Shown here piece after piece: positions 18,014 to 26,816 of a stretch of DNA of 64,000 bases. Within the stretch, counting starts at the first letter, position 1. Each line of letters starts with the position of its first letter. Made by a program: the position numbers and the translations under genes. The notes below the pieces were generated by a model, which had not been told where the DNA came from, made no database searches, and saw only the letters and a program-made list of their open reading frames with translations. The DNA is from Candidatus Gastranaerophilales bacterium (GTDB lineage: Bacteria; Cyanobacteriota; Vampirovibrionia; Gastranaerophilales; Gastranaerophilaceae), in NCBI GenBank assembly GCA_944325575.1, contig CALVAR010000006.1, forward strand, positions 1 to 64,000. Reading direction: 5' to 3'.

Positions 18014-19138
18014 ATGTCAAAGATAAAAGTACTTACAGTGTTCGGAACCCGTCCTGAAGCTATAAAAATGGCTCCTGTTGTGAAAGAGCTGGAAAAATAT
18101 CCTGACGAAATAGAAAGCATTGTATGCGTAACTGCCCAGCACAGACAAATGCTCGATCAGGTGCTTGATTTATTTGAGATAAAACCTGACTTTGATTTAA
18201 ACATAATGAAGCCGAATCAGGATTTATGGACAATAACATCGGATGTTTTGCTTCTTATGAAAGATGTTTTTGAAAAAAGCAAACCAGATATTGTACTTGT
18301 GCACGGAGATACAACGACATCTATGGCGGCGGCTTTGTCTGCTTTTTATGCCAGAATCCCTGTTGGACATGTAGAAGCAGGGCTTAGAACCTTTGACAAA
18401 TACTATCCGTTTCCTGAAGAAATCAACAGGGTTTTTGCTGATGCGGTGTGTACATATCACTTTGCACCTACTGATACAAGTGTAAATAACCTTATAAAAT
18501 CCGCCATACCTGAAGAGCACATATATAAAACAGGAAATACCGTAATAGATGCACTTTTGCATACGGTAAAAAATAATCAGGCTGATTTGTCCTATATTTG
18601 TTTAAATCCTGATTTAAAAACCATTCTTTTAACCTCTCACAGACGTGAAAACTTTGGCGAGCCAATAAGAAATATATGCAAAGCCGTGTTGGAACTTGTT
18701 GAAAAAAATAAAGATATACAGGTCGTTTATCCTGTGCATTTAAATCCTAATGTACAAAAGCCGGTTAAAGAACTTTTGGATAATAAAGAAAGAATTCATC
18801 TGATTGAGCCTATGGAGTATGCTCCTTTTTCAACGCTTATGAAAAAATCGCATATAATAATGACCGATTCGGGCGGAGTACAGGAAGAAGCCCCGTCTCT
18901 CGGCAAGCCTGTTATAGTTTTGAGAAGCACGACGGAAAGACCCGAAGCTGTGGAATACGGTACGGTAAAACTAGCCGGCACTGACAAAGATACAATTGTC
19001 AGAGAGGTTCAAAATCTTCTGGATAATGAAACAGAGTACAAAAAAATGTCAGAAGCAATAAACCCCTATGGAGACGGACTCGCAAGCAGAAGAATTGTTG
19101 AAATAATCAAAAAAGAACTCTCTCAAAAACTCCTGTAA
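18014..19138 (+). CDS. wecB: UDP-N-acetylglucosamine 2-epimerase (non-hydrolysing)
   Basis: A 374-residue epimerase interconverting UDP-GlcNAc and UDP-ManNAc for surface polysaccharide synthesis. VFGTRPEAIKMAPV at the N-terminus, HVEAGLRTF, the MTDSGGVQEEAP segment and RSTTERPEA are hallmark motifs with GT-B fold. No polysaccharide cluster is adjacent. Initiation may be controlled by the hairpin directly upstream. Confidence 0.95.
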   Translation: MSKIKVLTVFGTRPEAIKMAPVVKELEKYPDEIESIVCVTAQHRQMLDQVLDLFEIKPDFDLNIMKPNQDLWTITSDVLLLMKDVFEKSKPDIVLVHGDTTTSMAAALSAFYARIPVGHVEAGLRTFDKYYPFPEEINRVFADAVCTYHFAPTDTSVNNLIKSAIPEEHIYKTGNTVIDALLHTVKNNQADLSYICLNPDLKTILLTSHRRENFGEPIRNICKAVLELVEKNKDIQVVYPVHLNPNVQKPVKELLDNKERIHLIEPMEYAPFSTLMKKSHIIMTDSGGVQEEAPSLGKPVIVLRSTTERPEAVEYGTVKLAGTDKDTIVREVQNLLDNETEYKKMSEAINPYGDGLASRRIVEIIKKELSQKLL

Positions 19139-19167
19139 ATATAATTTATAAACAAGATTCGACAGAT

Positions 19168-19194
19168 TGTATTTATATATTTTTTTGTTAGAAT
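19168..19194 (+). promoter_or_regulatory. Extended -10 promoter of PBP1A gene
   Basis: TTGTAT (19168-19173), 15 bases, then TG plus one base and TAGAAT (19189-19194). The extended -10 matches that before the ABC ATPase at 1114. Confidence 0.45.
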
Positions 19195-19226
19195 ACGGCT
19201 ATATATTTAGTTTATGGAAATAATTT

Positions 19227-21326
19227 ATGTCAGAATTTGAAATGCCAAAGAAATTTAAAAATCCTAAAAATATCGGACCTATGAGACAATTTTTTATAAT
19301 GCTTTTTTCCTTTATGCTTGCAGGTTTTATAGGTGTAAACTTATTTCTGTCATCACAGCCGCCGATACAGCATCTGGAAGATTTTAAACCAAATGTTGTT
19401 ACAAAGTTGTATTCTGCTGATGACGAAGTTATAAAAACATTCACTGCATATAAATTTGAAAAAGTAGATATAAAAGATGTTCCGGATAATATAAAAAATG
19501 CGATTATAGCAACGGAAGACAAGAATTTTTACCACCACCACGGATATGACCCTATAGGTGTGATTCGTTCCATGATTGTAAACCTGTCAACGGGAAGTCT
19601 TTCTCAGGGTGCCAGCACAATAACCCAGCAGCTTGCAAGAATACTCTTTTTAAGCAATGAAAAAACTTTTGACAGAAAAATAAAAGAATTTATAGTTGCT
19701 GCAAGAATAGAAAAAACTATTCCGAAAGACAAAATTCTTGAAATGTATTTGAATAATGTTTATCTGGGCTCTGGTGCATACGGTGTGGCAGGTGCGGCAC
19801 AAATATATTTTAATAAGCCGCTAAAAGATTTAACCCTTGCAGAATGTGCTCTGATAGCAGGTTTACCTCAGGCACCTTCCGTATATTCTCCTTATAATGA
19901 CAAAAAACTGGCAACAGAAAGGAGAAATCAGGTTCTTGGCAGAATGCTCAAGATGAGATACATTACAAAAGAGCAGTATGAACAGGCAACGCAAGAAAAA
20001 CTGCATCTTAATCCAAACCCGAACATTTATTCATTAAACAGAGCTCCTTACTTTGTTGATTATGCAATGAAAGAGCTTGAAGAACTAGGGTTTGATGAGA
20101 CAGAAATCTCGCAGGGCGGATATAAAGTTATAACAACACTTAATTATGCAGCCCAAAAAGCTGCAGAAGATGCTATAAATGCACAGGTCGGAAACAGACA
20201 GGCTGCAGTATTTTCATTCTCTCCTATTACCGGTGAAATATATGTTTATATAGGCGGAAAAAATTACTTCAAGAGCCAATACGACCGTGTAACGCAATCA
20301 ATCAGACCTCCGGGATCTGCCTTTAAGCCGTTTGTTTACGCAGCGGCAATTGAAAAGGGCTGGGGACCGAATGACATGCTTGAGGATACTCCTGTAAACA
20401 TAAACGGATGGAAACCTCATAATTACAACAACAGATACAGAGGACAAATGCCTTTATTTATGGGGTTAATGCTTTCCTCCAATGTTATGGCTGCAAGACT
20501 GATACAAGATGTCGGTGTGCGTTCGGTTATAGGTGTTGCTCGTTCTATGGGTATAACAACTCCTATAGAATACGATATGACAATTGCTCTCGGTTCAAAC
20601 GGTGTAAAGCTCTATGAAATGACTATAGCGTACGGTGCATTTGCTAACGGAGGTTTTAAAGTTAAGCCTTATGCAATCGAAAGAGTCGAAACGTCACGCG
20701 GCAAAGTGATTTATCAGGCGCCTAAAACACGTGTAATGAAAGTATTAAATATGAATACTGCCGCAGTCATTACTGCTATGTTAAAAACTGTTGTGGAAAA
20801 CGGTACAGGCCGTTCCGCAAGTATAGGAAAGCCTGCAGCAGGTAAAACCGGAACAACTGATGATAACAAAGATGCTTCATTCTACGGATATACTCCGGAT
20901 GTTGTTACCGGCGTATGGGTCGGTAATGACGATAACTCAAAAATGGGCAGTGTATACGGAAGCACAATCCCTGCCGCTATTTGGAAGGTAACTATGAAAG
21001 TGGCTACATCAAAATTCGGCAATTCTGATTTTGATTATCCTGAAATAGAGCTAAAAAGATCTGCAGTAGGTGCGGCAAAAACAATAAAAGATGAGGATGT
21101 TACAGAAGAGCCGCCCAAACCGGAAATACCGGCAAGCGGAGATATTAATGGAGATATGATAAATAGCTCACAGCAAGGTTCTCAGCAGACACAAAATCCC
21201 GTATCATTTAACAATACTTTTTTGGAACCTTCAAAACAGGCTAAACAACCTGCTCTAAAGCCCATGCCGGTACTTCAGCCTGTTGCTCCGTCAGAGCCCC
21301 CGGTGCCGCCGATTCCCGGCAGATAG
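19227..21326 (+). CDS. mrcA: Penicillin-binding protein 1A, bifunctional
   Basis: A 699-residue class A PBP that polymerises and crosslinks peptidoglycan. Short cytoplasmic N-terminus, transmembrane segment 22-41, GT51 glycosyltransferase with catalytic E97 in ATEDKNFYHHHG and the QGASTITQQLAR motif, then transpeptidase with S364-A-F-K367, an SSN motif and K540-T-G-T. The last 90 residues are a disordered Pro/Gln-rich tail. Single gene with its own promoter, immediately followed by the first structured RNA element. Confidence 0.96.
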   Translation: MSEFEMPKKFKNPKNIGPMRQFFIMLFSFMLAGFIGVNLFLSSQPPIQHLEDFKPNVVTKLYSADDEVIKTFTAYKFEKVDIKDVPDNIKNAIIATEDKNFYHHHGYDPIGVIRSMIVNLSTGSLSQGASTITQQLARILFLSNEKTFDRKIKEFIVAARIEKTIPKDKILEMYLNNVYLGSGAYGVAGAAQIYFNKPLKDLTLAECALIAGLPQAPSVYSPYNDKKLATERRNQVLGRMLKMRYITKEQYEQATQEKLHLNPNPNIYSLNRAPYFVDYAMKELEELGFDETEISQGGYKVITTLNYAAQKAAEDAINAQVGNRQAAVFSFSPITGEIYVYIGGKNYFKSQYDRVTQSIRPPGSAFKPFVYAAAIEKGWGPNDMLEDTPVNINGWKPHNYNNRYRGQMPLFMGLMLSSNVMAARLIQDVGVRSVIGVARSMGITTPIEYDMTIALGSNGVKLYEMTIAYGAFANGGFKVKPYAIERVETSRGKVIYQAPKTRVMKVLNMNTAAVITAMLKTVVENGTGRSASIGKPAAGKTGTTDDNKDASFYGYTPDVVTGVWVGNDDNSKMGSVYGSTIPAAIWKVTMKVATSKFGNSDFDYPEIELKRSAVGAAKTIKDEDVTEEPPKPEIPASGDINGDMINSSQQGSQQTQNPVSFNNTFLEPSKQAKQPALKPMPVLQPVAPSEPPVPPIPGR

Positions 21327-21345
21327 TCATTAAAAAAATGTAAAA

Positions 21346-21524
21346 ATGTCTGAGGCGGCCTCGCTTGTAGAAGTGGTACACGGAGTGCGAGTGACGCAAA
21401 GTCTAGCATTTTGCGGAAGTGACCCCATGTACTTGTTGCCTGTGCTGGACTTGTTGAGAAAAATGGACTTGTTTATTGCACAGGTTCAACGGGTAATCGG
21501 AGTCAGTTGACAATATGAAATTAT
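21346..21524 (+). ncRNA. Dispersed structured RNA element, copy 1 (179 nt)
   Basis: First of three copies. Likely stems: GAGGC/GCCTC near the 5' end, CTCGC/GCGAG, CGCAAA/TTTGCG and CCTGTGC/GCACAGG. ACTTGTT occurs three times in the 3' half. It begins ATGTCTGAGG and ends TTGACAATATGAAATTAT. It has no long reading frame. It sits 19 bases after the PBP1A stop, and bioD converges on it from the other strand. GC content is clearly above its surroundings. Strand is assigned by analogy with copy 2, which points into a + strand gene. Not matched to a known family from memory. Confidence 0.7.
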
Positions 21525-21544
21525 AAAAATATAAAATACCGGAG

Positions 21545-22267
21545 TTACAAAGACAAATTCAGCTTCGGTATTTTTATTCTGAATATTTTTTCAATATCTA
21601 TACTGTTTACAAAAATATTAATTAATGCACCGGGCTTAACAATTTCAAAATTAGGAATCTCAGGAATTATACCCAGAATGTTTGCATCTGTATATTCCTC
21701 AATAAGTCTCGGTGCAGTTTTTATAGCTATGTCATTTGTCCCTTGAGGGTATCTGTTTATAATAATTCCTGCAATATCAAGACCTGCGGCTTTTGCCTCA
21801 TTTATCGTTAAAAGCGTATGATTTATTGTTCCAAGATCCGGTCTTATTACTATAAGCAGAGGAATATCCAGCATCTTTGCAATATCAACCATTAAAGTGT
21901 CTTTTGCAACAGGCACCATCAATCCGCCTGCTCCTTCCACAATAACAACTTCGCATGTTTGTTTCATAGTCTGATAATCTCTTCTGACAGAAGCGGGATT
22001 TATATTTATACCGTCAATTTCTGCTGCTATATAGGGTGCTGTCGGAGGTTTTAAAAGATAAGTGCACAGAGTCTCGACGTAAAAATCAAGCTTTTTTACA
22101 TAGGATAAATCCGGAGAAATCAAAAAACCGTTCTTTTCTTCCGCTCCGCTTTGAAAAGGTTTGTACACACCTGCTTTGTAACCCAAAGACTGCATAACAG
22201 CCGCCAATCCTGCGGTTACAACCGTTTTTCCTACATCTGTATCAGTACCCGTAACAAAAACCTGCAT
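21545..22267 (-). CDS. bioD: Dethiobiotin synthetase
   Basis: A 240-residue BioD forming dethiobiotin from DAPA, CO2 and ATP. P-loop GTDTDVGKT is at 7-15; VIVEGAGGLMVP is the other signature. Start ATG overlaps the rluB stop by one base (TAATG), so it is translationally coupled to rluB. No other biotin gene is in the window. The rluB-bioD pair lies between two direct copies of the structured RNA element. Confidence 0.93.
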   Translation of the reverse strand: MQVFVTGTDTDVGKTVVTAGLAAVMQSLGYKAGVYKPFQSGAEEKNGFLISPDLSYVKKLDFYVETLCTYLLKPPTAPYIAAEIDGININPASVRRDYQTMKQTCEVVIVEGAGGLMVPVAKDTLMVDIAKMLDIPLLIVIRPDLGTINHTLLTINEAKAAGLDIAGIIINRYPQGTNDIAIKTAPRLIEEYTDANILGIIPEIPNFEIVKPGALINIFVNSIDIEKIFRIKIPKLNLSL

Positions 22268-23040
22268 TACTTTTTATCCTTTTCGTTTTGTTTTTCAAGT
22301 TTTTGAATCTGTTTTATCATATCAGAGATTTCTCTTGGTTTTATATATTTAAACTGGCCTTTTTTCATTCCCTGTATATTAATTGTACCGTGAGAAATTC
22401 TTTTTAAAGAAATAACCGGAAATCCGAGAGAATCCAGCATTTTTCTTATCTGTCTGTTCATTCCCTGATATAAAATCACCTGCAATACTGTATTTTTTCC
22501 GTCATATTCTATTATGGAAGAATCGGCATAAGCAATTTTCCCCTGTTCTATTTCAATACCTTTTGCCATTTGAATAAGGTGCTGTGTATTCATCCTTCCC
22601 TGTGCGCATACTCTGTATATTTTAGGAATTTTAATGGAGGGATGAGTCATTTTATTTATAAAATCACCGTCATTTGTAAGGATAAGCAGCCCGGTAGAGT
22701 CTTTATCCAATCTGCCGACGGGTTTTAATTCTTTCAATTCCGCAGGAAGAATGTCATAAATAGTTTTTCTTCCCTTTTCATCACTCATTGTTGTGATATA
22801 GCCTGCAGGTTTATAGTATTTTACATATACGAGGTTGGCTTTTTTCAAAGGCTGTCCGTTAACAAGAACCCTGTCCCTGTTTGTTACAATATAACCGAGC
22901 TCAACAATAGTACGGCCGTTGACTTTAACCGCACCGCTTTCTATAAGTTCATCCGCTTTTCTTCTGGAGCATAAGCCCGAAGATGCGATAAACTTATTTA
23001 ATCTAACCTGTTCAACTTTTTGTTTTTTTCTGCCAAACAT
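22267..23040 (-). CDS. rluB: Ribosomal large-subunit pseudouridine synthase B type (RsuA/RluB family)
   Basis: A 257-residue protein with an N-terminal S4 RNA-binding domain (LNKFIASSGLCSRRKADELI) and a pseudouridine synthase domain with catalytic D112 in GRLDKDSTGLL. It isomerises a uridine in rRNA; RluB is more likely than RsuA or RluE but not proven. ATG 23040 is chosen: a longer frame to 23184 would add 48 residues encoded partly by RNA element copy 2 and has no S4 homology. Confidence 0.88.
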   Translation of the reverse strand: MFGRKKQKVEQVRLNKFIASSGLCSRRKADELIESGAVKVNGRTIVELGYIVTNRDRVLVNGQPLKKANLVYVKYYKPAGYITTMSDEKGRKTIYDILPAELKELKPVGRLDKDSTGLLILTNDGDFINKMTHPSIKIPKIYRVCAQGRMNTQHLIQMAKGIEIEQGKIAYADSSIIEYDGKNTVLQVILYQGMNRQIRKMLDSLGFPVISLKRISHGTINIQGMKKGQFKYIKPREISDMIKQIQKLEKQNEKDKK

Positions 23041-23149
23041 AATTTTAACGATTTTCTTACTGCAATCATGAATAAAAATCAGCAAAATTGCAAGCTGATT
23101 GCATACATTTTCGACACTTGATAAAATAAATTTTATGGAATTGCTAAAA

Positions 23150-23417
23150 ATGTCTGAGGCGGCCTCGCTTGTACTCAAGAGCATCCTGAGATGTATGGCT
23201 CGTAAACTCGCCTACATCTCAAGCTAGAAGTGGTACACGGAGTGCGAGTGACGCAAAGTCTAGCATTTTGCGACTCTGCCGAAGAAACAATTAAGTATTG
23301 TTTCTGAGAGGTAGACCCCATGTACTTGTTGCCTGTGCTGGACTTGTTGAGAAAAATGGACTTGTTTATTGCACAGGTTCAACGGGTAATCGGAGTCAGT
23401 TGACAATATGAAATTAT
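23150..23417 (+). ncRNA. Dispersed structured RNA element, copy 2 with two hairpin insertions (268 nt)
   Basis: Outside two insertions this copy is identical to copy 1. A 53-base insertion after CTCGCTTGTA contains the stem TGAGATGTA/TACATCTCA. A second replaces the pentamer GAAGT with 41 bases containing GAAACAAT/ATTGTTTC. Both enlarge loops with self-complementary arms, which is strong evidence for conserved RNA folding. The last ten bases, ATGAAATTAT, are also the first codons of the gene at 23408, and GGAG in the element (about 23392) is its only ribosome-binding-site candidate. Confidence 0.75.
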
Positions 23418-25108
23418 TCAAAAGAGAATATAAAAATTTACTGATTATTTTTGTTATTTTTTTGATAAATGTATTTTTGTTCAAATACAAAATGTACAAT
23501 CTCAATACGGATTTTGGAAGAGAAGCTTATTTCCCTGCAATAATGGCGGACGGAGCAGTTCTGTACAAAGATATTTTTAATACATTTATATGTCCGTTTT
23601 CTTATCTTTTTAATGCAATTTTGATAAAATTATTCGGACATAGTTTAAATGTTTTGTTTATTGCCGGTGCAGCAAATGCATTTGCGATTACGGGGGGAAT
23701 TTATCTGCTTTCACGTGAATTTCTAAACAAAACAATATCTATGGCAATTGCATTATTTATTATCTTCTATTCCTGCTTTTATACGGGTCTTATGAATTAT
23801 ATTACTCCGTATTCCTATGCGGTTGTTTACGGATTGTGTGCGGTAGTTTTTTCTCTGTTTTTTTATACCTTATATTTAAAACATACAAATACATCATTTT
23901 TGTACATAGCTTTTATGTTCTCAGGCATAGCAGCTTCCTGCAAATATGAATTTATTCTGTATTCTTTTATATTGTTTCTTATATTTTTTCTTTCAAAACC
24001 GGAGCTGAAAAAAACAGTATTAAGTATTCTGTTTTTCCTTGTTGTTCCTTTTGTTTGTGTTTTAACATTGTATTTACAGGGGTTAAGACTGACGGATTTG
24101 CAAAACTATTTTGAAATTTTAAAAAGATTTGTTCATCATCCTTATCTTCAAAAAGTATATGCAACATCGTTTTTCTTTGATATTCGATCTTTTATTACAT
24201 CTTTAAAAAATTTTATTACAATTACTGCTGTGGCAGGAATTGTATTTTTTCTGTATAAAAAATCTGATGAAACAAAAAATAAAATATATCCTGTGTTACT
24301 CACCGTGTTATCTGTATTTTTATTGATACTTTGCCTATGCTGTGTAAAATTTCTTGAGTTTTGCGTTTATGATGCTGTTTCATATCTGCCGGTGTTTGTT
24401 TTTATACTGGCTGCCGTAAAAATTAAAGAGATAGTAAAAGACAGGGCTGTTTTGCTGATTACTATGGCTTCACTGGCTGTGTCCGCTAAATGTTTCTGGT
24501 ATTTTGCCAATAATTTTTACGGAAGATACTTTTTGCCTCTTTTAATTATTGCTTTGTTTATAATAATTTTCAGATTTTTTTGTAAACCTGAATATCAAAA
24601 ATATCTGCAAAAATCTTTGATTTTTATAATGGCAGTTCTTGCTTTGTCTTCGTTCCGGCTCAATCTTGTCGGACTTGTGCTGAAAAATACCGTAATCAAA
24701 ACACAAGCAGGTAAAATATGCGCCCGGAAGACAGATGCACAGATTTATAATAATATTCTGCATTTTGTGAATGAACGGACAAAGCATGATGAAACAATTG
24801 CAGTACTTGGCGCGGCTCCTTTAATCAACTTTTTAACGAGAAGAAATTCCGTTAACTTTTATAACCATTTTGATGAGGCAATAGCAGGCGCATATGGAGA
24901 AAGCAAAATTATTGAAGCTTATTCAAAAAATATGCCCGATTACTTTATAATCTTTTGTAATACGGATAAGAATTATGACTTTTGCCATACGTACGGGCAA
25001 AATATATGCAAGTTTATAAAAAGCGGCTATATAGAAGAATTATCCGTAAAAACTAAAGGTACAAACGATTATGCTTTGATTTATAAAAATAAGCGGGTGG
25101 ATAAGTAA
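23408..25108 (+). CDS. Membrane glycosyltransferase-like protein (PMT_2/GT-C type), paralogue 1
   Basis: A 566-residue polytopic membrane protein with about a dozen hydrophobic segments and a soluble C-terminal domain of about 120 residues. The N-terminal DFGREAYFPAIM...LYKDIFNTF segment matches the first periplasmic loop of lipid-carrier-dependent glycosyltransferases such as ArnT/PMT_2 proteins. Acceptor unknown. The start MKLFKREYKN aligns with MEFIKKEYKT of the next gene, supporting ATG 23408, which lies inside RNA element copy 2. The stop overlaps the next ATG by one base (TAATG). Confidence 0.75.
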   Translation: MKLFKREYKNLLIIFVIFLINVFLFKYKMYNLNTDFGREAYFPAIMADGAVLYKDIFNTFICPFSYLFNAILIKLFGHSLNVLFIAGAANAFAITGGIYLLSREFLNKTISMAIALFIIFYSCFYTGLMNYITPYSYAVVYGLCAVVFSLFFYTLYLKHTNTSFLYIAFMFSGIAASCKYEFILYSFILFLIFFLSKPELKKTVLSILFFLVVPFVCVLTLYLQGLRLTDLQNYFEILKRFVHHPYLQKVYATSFFFDIRSFITSLKNFITITAVAGIVFFLYKKSDETKNKIYPVLLTVLSVFLLILCLCCVKFLEFCVYDAVSYLPVFVFILAAVKIKEIVKDRAVLLITMASLAVSAKCFWYFANNFYGRYFLPLLIIALFIIIFRFFCKPEYQKYLQKSLIFIMAVLALSSFRLNLVGLVLKNTVIKTQAGKICARKTDAQIYNNILHFVNERTKHDETIAVLGAAPLINFLTRRNSVNFYNHFDEAIAGAYGESKIIEAYSKNMPDYFIIFCNTDKNYDFCHTYGQNICKFIKSGYIEELSVKTKGTNDYALIYKNKRVDK

Positions 25109-26775
25109 TGGAGTTTATCAAAAAAGAATATAAAACGATATTATTAATGTCGCTTTTGTTTTTTGTGTCAGCGTTTTTATTCAAATACAAAATGACGGAT
25201 TTATACATTGATTTTGGACGAGAAACAATTATTCCCCTTTCAATACTTGAGGGTAAAGTATTATATCGGGATATATTTTCTATTTACTTTCCTTTTTCAT
25301 ATCTTTTAAATGCAGTATTTTTAAAACTATTAGGTGTAAATCTCAAAACCTTTAATATAATAGGATTTCTAAATACATATGTGATTTTTATCAGTTTTTA
25401 TTTTATTGCAAGAAATTTTTTAGACAGGGTCTATTCTGTATTGTTGTGCTTTTTTATGCTTTTTGTCTGTGCAATTGTGCCTGCCGTAACAAATTATATA
25501 ACACCGTACTCTTATGCTGCCGTATATGGTATAAGTTCTGTCTGTTTATGTATATTATGTTCGCTTTCTTACTTTAAAACCTGCAGAACAATATTTTTAT
25601 ATATCGCCTTTTTATCAGCAGGAATAGCTCTTGCAAATAAGTTTGATTATGTTTTTTGTATAATACCTTTAATTTGGGCTGTTTTATACAAAAAAACAAC
25701 AATAAAAACAAAAGCCAAAACAATTTGTATATGCTGTGCATTGTATTTTATGCCTATTGCTGTTTCATTTGCTATACTTGCATATCAGGGTTTAACAATA
25801 TATGACCTTAACAATTATTTTCAAATCATAAACAGGTATATTCATTCTCCTCTTTTATATGAATTTTACAGAGGGACTATGACTTTTTCTCTGAAAGAAT
25901 TTATCGGCGAAATTATACTGATGTTTATTAGTGCGGGTATTTTTGTGTCGGTATTTAATATCTTAAAATTTTTTGCAAATAAAAATATAAAAAACACGGA
26001 ATTACCGATATTTACTGCATTATTTTTTATGTTTTATAAATTGGAAATTTTTTCAACGACTCTATTTTTTCACTATTTCCCTCTGCTTTTATTTCTTCTT
26101 TTCATTTTTAAAATAAAAGAAATTAAAAATAATCCGCAATTATTGTTTTTGATACTCATGACGTTTTCGTTTGGCATAAAGTCGCTTTTTTTATTAAATA
26201 CATCCCAATACGGAAGGTATTTTCTGTCGTTTTATATGATATGTATTGTGATAGTACTCGTGCAGTATTATTTTTTAAAGGATAGCGATATCAATAAAAG
26301 TGCTGTTGTGCTGGTGCTGTGTGCACTTATAACTGCCAATTTGTGCATAAACATAGAGACATTTAAATATTATTCCAACAAAATCCAAACACCTCGCGGC
26401 ACTGTATGCGCAACGGAAAAGGATAAAAAAATCTTTGATTACATTATTAATTACGTAACACAGAATACCGATAAAAACGACAAAATAGTTGTTCTTAGAG
26501 AAAGTTCAATAATAAATTTTTTAACGGACAGAAAAACAGATGATTTTTACAATCATTTTGAAAATATATCCTTTTATGCATTTGGTGAGGATAACATAAT
26601 CAGCCACTACAATAAAAACAAGCCTGATTATTTCATAATTTTTACTTCACAAACCGATAACAATGCATTTTGTAACGGATATGGTGCTAACACCTGCCGC
26701 TGGATAGAAAAAAATTATAATTTAAAACAAATAATAAAATCCGAGCCGTTAATTTTAATATTTGAAAAAATATGA
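25108..26775 (+). CDS. Membrane glycosyltransferase-like protein (PMT_2/GT-C type), paralogue 2
   Basis: A 555-residue paralogue of the preceding gene along its whole length: same N-terminal loop (DFGRETIIPLSIL...LYRDIF), same NYITPYSYAAVYG segment, same C-terminal soluble domain with a NHFENISFYAFGE counterpart to NHFDEAIAGAYGE. A recent-enough tandem duplication, translationally coupled. Both probably transfer sugars from a lipid carrier on the outer face of the membrane; donor and acceptor unknown. Confidence 0.75.
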   Translation: MEFIKKEYKTILLMSLLFFVSAFLFKYKMTDLYIDFGRETIIPLSILEGKVLYRDIFSIYFPFSYLLNAVFLKLLGVNLKTFNIIGFLNTYVIFISFYFIARNFLDRVYSVLLCFFMLFVCAIVPAVTNYITPYSYAAVYGISSVCLCILCSLSYFKTCRTIFLYIAFLSAGIALANKFDYVFCIIPLIWAVLYKKTTIKTKAKTICICCALYFMPIAVSFAILAYQGLTIYDLNNYFQIINRYIHSPLLYEFYRGTMTFSLKEFIGEIILMFISAGIFVSVFNILKFFANKNIKNTELPIFTALFFMFYKLEIFSTTLFFHYFPLLLFLLFIFKIKEIKNNPQLLFLILMTFSFGIKSLFLLNTSQYGRYFLSFYMICIVIVLVQYYFLKDSDINKSAVVLVLCALITANLCINIETFKYYSNKIQTPRGTVCATEKDKKIFDYIINYVTQNTDKNDKIVVLRESSIINFLTDRKTDDFYNHFENISFYAFGEDNIISHYNKNKPDYFIIFTSQTDNNAFCNGYGANTCRWIEKNYNLKQIIKSEPLILIFEKI

Positions 26776-26816
26776 TAAGATAAGAAATTATTTGAGCATT
26801 AAGAGGTCTTAAAAAA

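Noticed and set aside
21346-21524. Classical insertion sequence or transposon end
   Set aside because: No transposase, no long terminal inverted repeats and no clear target duplication at any of the three copies.
23041-23184. 48-residue N-terminal extension of rluB
   Set aside because: Encoded by intergenic sequence and the antisense of RNA element copy 2; the S4 domain starts just after ATG 23040.
23365-23395. tRNA T-arm-like GGTTCAA in the RNA element
   Set aside because: No acceptor, D-arm or anticodon arm can be built around it; the string lies in the conserved 3' half of the element.
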